Assembly: GCA_905478795.1 (NCBI GenBank)
Contig: CAJQJX010000026.1
Location: 1 to 43,775, forward strand
DNA from: an uncultured Flavobacteriales bacterium
GTDB lineage: Bacteria; Bacteroidota; Bacteroidia; Flavobacteriales_D; Sanyastnellaceae
DNA length: 43,775 nucleotides
Direction of reading: 5' to 3'
A model generated the notes under the pieces. The model had not been told where the DNA came from, searched no databases, and saw only the letters and a program-made list of their open reading frames with translations. A program made the position numbers and the translations under genes. Shown piece by piece: positions 34,469-42,538 of this stretch; position 1 is the stretch's first letter; every line of letters begins with the position of its first letter.

Positions 34469-37400
34469 TTATTGACAGGGATCGCCAAACAGGCCCAGCA
34501 TGATGAGCAGGTCGTTCACACCTACGATGCCGTCGTTGTCTACGTCTGCGGGTCCACATTCCAACAAGCAACCGAATACACCGAGCGCTTCGAGCAAGTC
34601 GCCGACATCACGGATGCCATTGTCGTTGATGTCACCCAAGCAGAAAGTGCCCGGGGTCACGCATCCCGAAGCGTTGGCCGTCACATTGTGCCGGTCCTCG
34701 TTGGTGACTTCCGCGACATCCAGCAAACAGATGTCTCCAGGGGCATCTTCAAATGTGAAGCGAACCAAGGGCTGGGGAAGGGTGCTCTTGTGAATCAGAC
34801 TGTCTTCCAAAGCGACGCCAAAAGCCATGCCACTCGAATTCATGTGGAACAAATGCGCGTAGCCTGTGGTGTCAAACAATGGCGTCATCGAGGTGAACGT
34901 GGCACCTTCCAATTGAATCGACCAACCGCTGACCCACGATTGAGGATTGTGCAGATAGACATCCACAAAACTGGAGTCTTCATGCGGGTAGGCCAGCGAG
35001 AAAAAGACCTCTTCGTCGGGGACCAACAAAGTCCCATTCCAATCGCAATGGTCTTCGACTCCATTGGCGCCAAGGTGGTTGTGGCCCAGGTGCGCGCAGT
35101 CTGCGGCCAAAGCCACATCGGTAATGCTCAAGGTTCCATCGCTGTTGAGGTCCACGCAAGGCGCTGAAGTCTCCACACCTTCCGCGAGCAAATCGGCATA
35201 CATCAGGGGGTCGTCTGCATCGACTTCGCCGTCTTGGTCCAAGTCCCCTTTGACCAAGAAGCCCGGACAGTTGCCCGCGCAGTCCGGCTCCTCCATTCCG
35301 AAGGGGTGGCCCAAGCAGTCGACGGGAACTTCACAGTCCTCGTATTTGGCAAAATTGGTCGCGTTGCCATCGTCGTCGCGCTCAAAAGAGAAGCACACCG
35401 CCACGGCATTGTTGGCGTAGTTCAGTTCATAGCTGCCATTGGCATCGGGGCTGTAGTCCCAATTCACGCGGATGACAAGGGTGTAATCCCCTGCTTCCAA
35501 GTCGGTGATGTCGATCCACTGGCAATCCAAGTAGCGGGAATAAATGTCTTGGCATCCAGCGGTGATGCCCATGTTGGAGCAGGTGTACTTCTGCGGACCG
35601 CCGCCATAGTTGCAGCTTCCCAGGTCGAGGATGCAAAATCCATTCTTGAACCCGACAGTAGGAAGGGGAGAACCGCCGGCTGAATAAAGGGAATAGTCAG
35701 CGTACCCTTCATAGTGGTAATGGTTGTGGCAGGCGTCCCATTCAAACTGATCAGGCTGAGCGGATGGAGCTCCAATGAAGTAATCTTCAGTTCCAATATT
35801 GGCAATTTCCGTGTCAAAACGCACAACCTCTCGGGTGCCGTAGCCTTGGATGCAGCCTTCAGAAATCATGCAAGCATCGGAATTGCTCTCGGTGGTCAAT
35901 TCCAATGTGCTGAAAGCCCTTGGGCCATTGATGATGAGGTCCGGTCCAATGTTGGGGCACTCGGGGTCACCTGCCAAGAAGCAGGTATCTGGAGAGGTGG
36001 CAATGGGCAGGTAGTTGCAGGCTTCAATGTTCATACAGCCGGGAATGCCACCGAGGAATTCTGCTTGGAAGGGAATACCGCCATTTCCTCCATTGCAGTC
36101 TCCATCTCCTTCCAGCCTCATGTAAATGGTCTCCCCGGCGGTTAGAATGGGGGTGACCACACTTTGTAGGTCACAATCGTCGTCAGACATGGTGATGAAC
36201 GCCTCGGAAGACGTCTCAAAAATGGCCATGTCACAGTAATCGTACAGGTGGATGCGCGTATCGCAACTGGTGACGCCGCATGTGGCAAAGCGGAATTGGC
36301 CCGTGGTGTCGACTTCAAAAACATACCAGTTGTCCTCGGATGGGGCAAGGAAGTCTTGAGGCCCCAGCTGTTCTGCATCCAAAATCAAGGTCAGAGGGTC
36401 ATCACAGCTGCTCCCAACAGGGCATCCCGTTAAGGTCAATTGCGCAGCATCGAAGTGTTCTCCGTCCCGCAAAACGGTTCCATCGTATCGGATTTGATAG
36501 GTTCCGCCTACCGAAAACCCATCTGCGCCGCTGTCCATCAACCACACGGATAAGCATCCCTCTGGTACGCAGGCATCCAAACCTTCGACGCCCCCCATCT
36601 GGAGGGTGTCTCCATTGGCATTGAGCACCGCAAAGGAGGTTTCCTGTGGAAAGGCATCCGGAGTGATGTCAATCTCCAAACGGTGGAGGTTTTCGCCCAC
36701 TGTGATGACATCCATAAAAACCGAAGTCCCGCCTTCGCCGTCTCCCACGGTGAGGGTCACGTTGTAGCTGCCGGGAACATCCCAGCTGACCACGGGTGTT
36801 TCTGCCATGCTCGAAGCAGGTTGGCCCGATTCAAACGTCCAGTCATAGGTGACCACATTGCCCAAACTGATGTCCGCAAAAGTGGCCGTCTCAGGCAATC
36901 CGCAGGCCGAAGTCCAAGTGAATCCAGCTGAAAGGGGAGGGTACGTGCAACTGCCATCATCGGCCATGGCACAGGCATCGTAGTTCAGCGCCCCAGGGTC
37001 AATGCATCCAGGAGCATCTCCTTCATCGCAAAGGCCAATCAAATCCAAAGACAGGACATAGTCGCTGACCGCTCCAGTGGTCCAGGCATTCATGACTTCG
37101 ATGAGCCAGCAACCAGATCCAGCAAGATCATACTGAGCCAGGTCGGTAACAGAAGCCGTGAAGATGCCGTCAGCAGAAGTGTTCCAGCTCGAGGGCCAAG
37201 CTCCGGCCTCTACGTAACCAAACCCAGTGTTGTATCCCCCGATTTCAATGCGGTTTCCATTCGGTGCCGTCACGGCCATGGCCATGTCTCCCGCCCAATT
37301 GCTCCCTGGAGCAGTGATGTCCAGGACAATGTCAAATCCTTGAAGGTCGCATCCTGCCGTGACTTGAAATCCCTCAGATGCGCCACCGCCCAAACTTGCT

Positions 37401-37513
37401 GCCCATGTGGTGCTCAGGGTGTCTTGCGCCTGAGTCCGCGTGCCCGCAAACATGCTGGTGAGCAGGCAAAGCAACAACGCAACCAACCGAAATGAAGAAG
37501 GCATCCAATTCAT
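34469..37513 (-). CDS. Secreted lysyl-oxidase-like protein 2 with dockerin-like C-terminal tail
   Basis: 1014 residues from ATG 37513, which starts the signal peptide MNWMPSSFRLVALLLCLL. Order: proprotein-convertase P-like domain (about 35-165); GCIDPGALNY Cys repeat; PKD domain (about 200-275); PDAW...GDG domain; beta domain; lysyl-oxidase domain (about 545-735); dockerin-like pair (about 754-815); cohesin-like sheet (about 820-955); and a final tandem EF-hand (GDINDNGIRDVGDLLEALG, then ADVDNDG...DLLIMLGLFG) ending CQ-stop. Copper His596/598/600 lie in CHNHYHYEGY. Lys623 (GFKNGFC) and Tyr658 (DIYSR, before CQWID) are 35 residues apart, as in human LOX. It lacks the T9SS domain present in its paralogue at 25580. 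It starts 19 bases after the DUF3089 gene, so co-transcription is possible; a weak TAAATTAC lies five bases before the ATG. Confidence 0.88.
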   Translation of the reverse strand: MNWMPSSFRLVALLLCLLTSMFAGTRTQAQDTLSTTWAASLGGGASEGFQVTAGCDLQGFDIVLDITAPGSNWAGDMAMAVTAPNGNRIEIGGYNTGFGYVEAGAWPSSWNTSADGIFTASVTDLAQYDLAGSGCWLIEVMNAWTTGAVSDYVLSLDLIGLCDEGDAPGCIDPGALNYDACAMADDGSCTYPPLSAGFTWTSACGLPETATFADISLGNVVTYDWTFESGQPASSMAETPVVSWDVPGSYNVTLTVGDGEGGTSVFMDVITVGENLHRLEIDITPDAFPQETSFAVLNANGDTLQMGGVEGLDACVPEGCLSVWLMDSGADGFSVGGTYQIRYDGTVLRDGEHFDAAQLTLTGCPVGSSCDDPLTLILDAEQLGPQDFLAPSEDNWYVFEVDTTGQFRFATCGVTSCDTRIHLYDYCDMAIFETSSEAFITMSDDDCDLQSVVTPILTAGETIYMRLEGDGDCNGGNGGIPFQAEFLGGIPGCMNIEACNYLPIATSPDTCFLAGDPECPNIGPDLIINGPRAFSTLELTTESNSDACMISEGCIQGYGTREVVRFDTEIANIGTEDYFIGAPSAQPDQFEWDACHNHYHYEGYADYSLYSAGGSPLPTVGFKNGFCILDLGSCNYGGGPQKYTCSNMGITAGCQDIYSRYLDCQWIDITDLEAGDYTLVIRVNWDYSPDANGSYELNYANNAVAVCFSFERDDDGNATNFAKYEDCEVPVDCLGHPFGMEEPDCAGNCPGFLVKGDLDQDGEVDADDPLMYADLLAEGVETSAPCVDLNSDGTLSITDVALAADCAHLGHNHLGANGVEDHCDWNGTLLVPDEEVFFSLAYPHEDSSFVDVYLHNPQSWVSGWSIQLEGATFTSMTPLFDTTGYAHLFHMNSSGMAFGVALEDSLIHKSTLPQPLVRFTFEDAPGDICLLDVAEVTNEDRHNVTANASGCVTPGTFCLGDINDNGIRDVGDLLEALGVFGCLLECGPADVDNDGIVGVNDLLIMLGLFGDPCQ

Positions 37514-37532
37514 AATCTGTAATTTACGGATT

Positions 37533-38552
37533 TCAGCGCAATTCTCTGTGCCGATTGGCCGCAAAGCGAAAGAGTTCCACTTGCTTCTGCACATTGATCC
37601 TGATGTTGTCCCAGAAGAGGTTGTAATCGGCCACATGCCAGTTTTTCATGGCAAACATGCCGGCTCCAAGGACCCTGAGAGGCTTGATCCACAGCATACC
37701 GTCTTGTAGCGCGCCAGAGAGCGCACCTTGGTGACGGAGTTTGAATTTTCGGGTCACAATGCCTCGGTGGGCATCCCAGTGGTTCCATTGCCCTTCTTCA
37801 GACGTCCATAAAACGGGGTGCACCATTCGGGTGTCCTTCATATGGGTTGCGTGAAATTCCGGTACAAAGGACTCCGAAAAGGTCATCCAGCCGTGCACCG
37901 CGCCAACATGGGCTTCTCGATCGGCAAAGGGTATGTGGTGGAGGCTGCTTCCCGGAATGGGATAACCGGGCAAATAGGCGGCGACCAGGCGTGACTGGAG
38001 CCCCGTGCCGTCAAAAAACTCTTGTAGAATGCGCCACCCATGATGAGACCCTTGGCTGTGTCCCGCAATGATGATAGGGGTCTCATTTCCGATGGCTTGC
38101 AAAAAGTGAAGGAAGGCCCTTCTGATGTCCGAGTAGGCCAGTTCCAAGGCGGCCTGGCTGTCTGCTCCCCTGAGAAAGAAAGTGCGGAGGTGGGCTTGGC
38201 GGTAGCGCGGTGCGGTCACCCGTCCAACCGCTCGAAATACGCTGGCCTGGTGGCGAAGTGGCCATTCGTCGGTGATGGTCGCGATTTCAGCATCGTCCCA
38301 AGCTGCATTCCACCCGGCGCCCAGTCCCCTGAATGTGGTGGGATGAATGAAAAAGGTGTGCACTGGATTCTGTTCGTTTTCGGGAGAAACGGGCAGTGCG
38401 GGGACGCGCGAGGGCCAGTGCCGAATGGGGGCTATGACGGGACGGGCGGCCCAGGCATCGGGTCTGGTGTAATCCGGCGGCGGCGGCGGCGAAAAACTGG
38501 CAAATGGCCCCGGATGTTCAGTTTTGTCTCTGTGGTCGTTTCCAAAAATCAT
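37533..38552 (-). CDS. DUF3089 alpha/beta-hydrolase
   Basis: 339 residues. Nucleophile elbow GHSQGSHHG (serine in GHSQG), preceded by the strand TPIIIAG, marks the alpha/beta-hydrolase fold. The flanking FFIHPTTF and YLPGYPIPG motifs are typical of DUF3089 proteins, which are presumed esterases or lipases without a defined substrate. No signal peptide is seen; the N-terminus has a run of five prolines encoded by a CGG/GGC-type triplet run. The start overlaps the pseudouridine synthase stop (ATGA), so the two are coupled. Confidence 0.85.
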   Translation of the reverse strand: MIFGNDHRDKTEHPGPFASFSPPPPPDYTRPDAWAARPVIAPIRHWPSRVPALPVSPENEQNPVHTFFIHPTTFRGLGAGWNAAWDDAEIATITDEWPLRHQASVFRAVGRVTAPRYRQAHLRTFFLRGADSQAALELAYSDIRRAFLHFLQAIGNETPIIIAGHSQGSHHGWRILQEFFDGTGLQSRLVAAYLPGYPIPGSSLHHIPFADREAHVGAVHGWMTFSESFVPEFHATHMKDTRMVHPVLWTSEEGQWNHWDAHRGIVTRKFKLRHQGALSGALQDGMLWIKPLRVLGAGMFAMKNWHVADYNLFWDNIRINVQKQVELFRFAANRHRELR

Positions 38553-39319
38553 CGGGATAGGTTGGGGGGAGTCCGCAGGGCGATGTGCTCACCAAACGGG
38601 GCCAGGATCCAATCGGTTGCACCTTCGAGGGGTTGCCACTTCTTGGGCAATGCTGCGGTCAGTTCCAAGGTCCCGCCGTCGGGATGAGCAAAGGCAAAGC
38701 GGCGCGCATGGAGCATCAATCCTTGAATGCCCACATGTGTTGCAAAGGCTCTGTTTTGATGCTTGTCCCCGTGTTGGGAATCCCCAATGATGGGGTGTCT
38801 AAAGTGCCGCATGTGCAGCCTGATTTGATGGTATCGGCCTGTATGGGGGACGCACTTGACCAGGCTAAACCGGGCGGAGTCATACCGGGATACCGGGTAC
38901 GGGAGCTCGCACCGTTCCAAAGGCTTGAATTCTGTTCGGGCTTCTTTCGGCGGGCCATCCATGCCTTTTGGCAGTGGCTTGGCGATTCCGCCTTCGTGGT
39001 GAACATGACCCCTCACCAATGCCAAGTATTCTTTTGCGGTTTTTCTGGACTCAAATTGTGTCTTGCAAGCGTTGATGGCAGGGGTGTCTTTTCCAAAGAC
39101 GATGACGCCACTGGTCGGTTTATCGAGTCGGTGAACAGGGTCCAAACGCCCGGAATAGTGGCTTCGTAGAATGTCTCGAAGATTTTCATCCTCGTGCGCG
39201 TCGATGGGTGTTTTGTGTACCAAAAGCCCTGCTGGTTTTGAGACAGCGATGTACCTGTCATCTTCAAAAAGCAACCGAATCTCTCCGTTACGCGATAATC
39301 CTATGGGAACTGCAGCCAT
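38549..39319 (-). CDS. RluA-family pseudouridine synthase (TruC-like)
   Basis: 256 residues from ATG 39319 (MAAVPIGLSRNGEIRLLFED). The frame is open to 39412, but the extra residues resemble no family N-terminus. The catalytic motif is HRLDKPTSGVIVFGKD (Asp of HRLD); KEYLALVRG and TGRYHQIRLHMRH are the other conserved elements. There is no N-terminal S4 domain, consistent with TruC/RluA-type rather than RluD. It converts specific uridines in tRNA or rRNA to pseudouridine; the exact target (TruC: tRNA U65) cannot be fixed from sequence alone. It heads a possible operon with the DUF3089 hydrolase and perhaps the second lysyl oxidase. Confidence 0.87.
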   Translation of the reverse strand: MAAVPIGLSRNGEIRLLFEDDRYIAVSKPAGLLVHKTPIDAHEDENLRDILRSHYSGRLDPVHRLDKPTSGVIVFGKDTPAINACKTQFESRKTAKEYLALVRGHVHHEGGIAKPLPKGMDGPPKEARTEFKPLERCELPYPVSRYDSARFSLVKCVPHTGRYHQIRLHMRHFRHPIIGDSQHGDKHQNRAFATHVGIQGLMLHARRFAFAHPDGGTLELTAALPKKWQPLEGATDWILAPFGEHIALRTPPNLSR

Positions 39320-39326
39320 CAATGCA

Positions 39327-39334
39327 TTAATTTG
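39327..39334 (+). promoter_or_regulatory. Candidate -7 element TTAATTTG for the SprB-like gene
   Basis: Same 8-mer as at 22985, one mismatch to TAnnTTTG, 59 bases before ATG 39394. It lies just outside the divergent pseudouridine synthase start. Confidence 0.3.
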
Positions 39335-39393
39335 CGCGACCCTCCGGGGCGATAAGGAATCACAACGTGGCGCAAAGTACCGGACCATTCTCA

Positions 39394-42300
39394 ATGAATA
39401 CATTAAGAGCACTTCTTTTAGCCACCCTGATTTTGGGGGGCTTTGTAAGCCAAGAGGCGGATGCGCAGCCCACTTTCGATTTAGAAGTCGATGTGGTGAT
39501 GGACACCGTTTTGTATGAGGGATTTGATGAGGTTGCTGAGGGCTCTCGCAGATACAAGCTCTATGCAGTCCTTCCAGAAGATGCGCTGATGCTGGGTATT
39601 TCGGCAGACGATGCGTCAGACCCAGTGATCCCTGGATTTGGCTACACAGCTGACTGTGGTTGCTACAATTGGGTCAACCCTTTGATCCCGGGCAGTGAGA
39701 GCTACCATGCTGGTTACAATATCAATCCGGCCTACCTGAGTGCCTTCCCTTCCTTGCAATACGACACTTGGTGGACCACACACCTGTCTCAGCAAACGTC
39801 GACCACGACGCCGATTCCATTGCCCACCTTCTACCCAGGGTACAACAGTTGCTCTGACATTGTAGACCAAGGTGGTCTTTTGGTCACCGGAGCAGACCCG
39901 ATTCACAGTACGGTGACGAACAGCAGGGCTTTGATTGGGCAAATCACGACCTGTGAGACTTTCTCTTTTCAAGTCTGTGTCACAATGCAAGACGGTGGCG
40001 TCGGCGGAGAAGTCATCACCAAATGCACCGATGGCCCCGTTACAGTTTCAGACCTGTGTCTGCCGATGATGAATCCTGAGTACTCCATCTTGGAGACCAT
40101 TGATTGTTTCGGAGATGAGGCCTCGATGGAGGTCCTTCCTGCAAACCCCGGGTTGGCTTTCAACCCGACGGTGGAGTACAGCCTGTACCAATTTGACGGG
40201 ACAGACACGACCATAGTGCAGCAGCAATATGGGAATCCGATCTTCAGCGGTATTGAGGAGGGCAATTACTTCGTGGCCTTGTTGGATACGGCCCGAACGG
40301 TGGCATTTTCTTCGAATACCTGCCGCGACACCACTGAGGTGTTTGCGTTCACTTCTCCTGCGGAGATTGAACTCGAGGCGACCCTCACTGCCGATAACAT
40401 CTGCGGAGACCAAGATTTGGCTACCATTTGTTTCACCGTAGATGGGGGCACTGGTGACATCACCACAGAAGCCACCCACAGCTTGGGCTTCGCGATTCCA
40501 CCGAATGCAGAGGACTGTTTTGGGCCATTGGAGTGTTTCGGCGGAGACGGGGCGTACACTGTTGTGGCCACGGATGCAGAAGGATGTGTCAAAGACACGA
40601 CCATCGTCGTTTCTTGTCCTGAGCCTCTTGGTTTTAATGCCGGTGCTACCGAAGTCAGTTGCACGGGTTACAGCGATGCCACTCTCAGTGCCGCGGCCAG
40701 CGGAGGCACCGGGACCGTTGTCTTCGAAGTGCCTGAGATCAACGTGGTGATCGAATTTGATGGCAGCATCGATTTTGAACAGGACAGCTTGCCCAGCGGT
40801 ACCTACACGTTCACCATTACAGATGACAATGGTTGCACCTACACGGAGCCCCTCACCATTGAGGAGCCCGACGGGCTCGATGTAGAGTATGCCTTGTCCG
40901 ATGTGGCTTGTGCGGGAGACTGTAATGGACTCATCCTCGCCGACATCAATGGGGGAGAGTTGCCCTACATCATTGCGGTGTCGGACTTAGATGGTGTTGC
41001 CGCGAACCCCGGTCAGCTGTGCCCAGGGACTTATGTCCATATTACCGAGGATGGCAACGAATGTCTGGTGACCGACACTTTGACCATTGTGGGGCCCGAC
41101 ACGATTTCCTTCACATTTAACGTATCCAACGTTCCCTGCAGCGGGGGCAGCAGTGGTCAAGTTTGTCTCGACAGTTTAGAAGGAGGTACGGGGCCGCTTA
41201 CCGCTCAATTGGTTCCGCTCCCTACAGGAAGTCAGGATGGCAATTGCTTCAACGTTCCTGCGGGCAACTACGAAGTCTTGGTTCAAGACAGTGTGGGGTG
41301 CACGAGTGAGTTTTTCGAGGCGATTGTAGAAGAACCTGCATCGATCGACATCATCCCGAGCATTACACCGATCTCTTGTACGGGATCCAACGACGGCACG
41401 CTTGTGGTGAATGCGCTGGGGGGCAGTGGAGACCTTGAACTGATTTCGCCCTTCATCTTTAGCGCTTTGCCCGACACCTTGACTGGACTCGGCGCTGATT
41501 CCTTGATGCTGGTGGTGGCCGATACGTTGGGTTGCATCGACAGTTTGCAGGTGACGATTCCGGAGCCTGACCCCGTGGTGTTGGAGGTGTTGACCACCGT
41601 CTTTCCTGATTGTGGCGGGGATTGCACAGGAGGCATTGAAGTCTCGCTGGCAGGCGGCACGGGAGTGCTGACCCTATTTGATGGCTATTTGAGCGATTCG
41701 ACCAATGTCACGCCGAGCGGCCTGGTCAACCTCTGCGCCGATACCTACGCACTCTTCCTCAGCGATGAGAATGGCTGCTTGGATTCGGTGACGGTGGACA
41801 TCGTTGAACCCGACCCACTGCTCTTCGACATTACGGTGCAGGACGTGACCTGCACGGGAATGGCGGATGGTGTGGCGATCATCGGGACCATTGGAGGTTC
41901 TGGACCCACAGCCTGGGAATTTGTAGGAGGAGCAGTGGATGTATTGAATCTCTTTGAGGGGGAGTACTTGGTTTCAGCAGCGGATACAGCAGGGTGCACG
42001 GCAGACTCGAGCTTCACTGTAGAAGCAGACATTGTGACGGACATGGTGGTGGAGGTTTTCTCTACTCCGGTTACCTGCTGGCAAACTTCCGATGGCACCG
42101 TCACTGCTGCGGTGACCGGTGGTCAATTGCCGATTCAATACAGCTGGAGCGATGCTGCGAATCAAACCACAGCAACTGCCATTGGACTGCCGGAAGACGT
42201 CTACAGCGTTACGGTGACGGACAACATCGGTTGTACCCTCGGGTTCTTGGCAACGGTCGATCCCACAGAGGATTGCCTGTTCATTGCAGACGCACTCACG

Positions 42301-42537
42301 CCCAATGGAGATGGCATCAACGACCGTTGGGTTGTTGGTGGCTTGGAATTCTATCCGCAAAGCGAGGTAGAAGTCTTCAACCGCTGGGGGCAATTGATTT
42401 TCCGCTCCAAGCCCGGGACCACCTGGTGGGATGGCACTTACAATGGGGCACTGTTGCCTGCGAGTGATTACTACTATGTGATTTCCGTAGAGCCAGGTTC
42501 GACCCCGATCACAGGAACCGTTACAATCAAGTACTGA
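39394..42537 (+). CDS. SprB-like surface adhesin with T9SS type B (gliding-associated) sorting domain
   Basis: 1047 residues from ATG 39394, which begins a signal peptide (MNTLRALLLATLILGG...ADAQ); an in-frame GTG at 39367 is the alternative. The N-terminal domain (about 35-220) has RYKLYAVLP, NINPAYLSAFPSLQYDTWWT and ALIGQITT, shared with the first and last genes of the window. About eight SprB-type repeats follow (CTGxSDGT...GGTG...YTFTITDDNGCT), to about residue 960. The end is the type B sorting domain: ALTPNGDGINDRW, VEVFNRWGQLIF, WDGTYNG, ASDYYYVIS. Such adhesins are exported by T9SS and moved along the cell surface in gliding bacteria. The PorP/SprF gene starts one base after the stop, the standard pairing. 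Confidence 0.93.
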   Translation: MNTLRALLLATLILGGFVSQEADAQPTFDLEVDVVMDTVLYEGFDEVAEGSRRYKLYAVLPEDALMLGISADDASDPVIPGFGYTADCGCYNWVNPLIPGSESYHAGYNINPAYLSAFPSLQYDTWWTTHLSQQTSTTTPIPLPTFYPGYNSCSDIVDQGGLLVTGADPIHSTVTNSRALIGQITTCETFSFQVCVTMQDGGVGGEVITKCTDGPVTVSDLCLPMMNPEYSILETIDCFGDEASMEVLPANPGLAFNPTVEYSLYQFDGTDTTIVQQQYGNPIFSGIEEGNYFVALLDTARTVAFSSNTCRDTTEVFAFTSPAEIELEATLTADNICGDQDLATICFTVDGGTGDITTEATHSLGFAIPPNAEDCFGPLECFGGDGAYTVVATDAEGCVKDTTIVVSCPEPLGFNAGATEVSCTGYSDATLSAAASGGTGTVVFEVPEINVVIEFDGSIDFEQDSLPSGTYTFTITDDNGCTYTEPLTIEEPDGLDVEYALSDVACAGDCNGLILADINGGELPYIIAVSDLDGVAANPGQLCPGTYVHITEDGNECLVTDTLTIVGPDTISFTFNVSNVPCSGGSSGQVCLDSLEGGTGPLTAQLVPLPTGSQDGNCFNVPAGNYEVLVQDSVGCTSEFFEAIVEEPASIDIIPSITPISCTGSNDGTLVVNALGGSGDLELISPFIFSALPDTLTGLGADSLMLVVADTLGCIDSLQVTIPEPDPVVLEVLTTVFPDCGGDCTGGIEVSLAGGTGVLTLFDGYLSDSTNVTPSGLVNLCADTYALFLSDENGCLDSVTVDIVEPDPLLFDITVQDVTCTGMADGVAIIGTIGGSGPTAWEFVGGAVDVLNLFEGEYLVSAADTAGCTADSSFTVEADIVTDMVVEVFSTPVTCWQTSDGTVTAAVTGGQLPIQYSWSDAANQTTATAIGLPEDVYSVTVTDNIGCTLGFLATVDPTEDCLFIADALTPNGDGINDRWVVGGLEFYPQSEVEVFNRWGQLIFRSKPGTTWWDGTYNGALLPASDYYYVISVEPGSTPITGTVTIKY

Positions 42538-42538
42538 T

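Noticed and set aside
34430-35167. Plus-strand open frame opposite the end of the second lysyl-oxidase-like gene
   Set aside because: It is a shadow of the dockerin/cohesin-like coding region, with no motif and no promoter or start context.
38477-38492. GGC/CGG triplet run as a possible microsatellite or structural RNA
   Set aside because: It encodes the run of prolines in the DUF3089 hydrolase N-terminus and is short; no evidence of another role.
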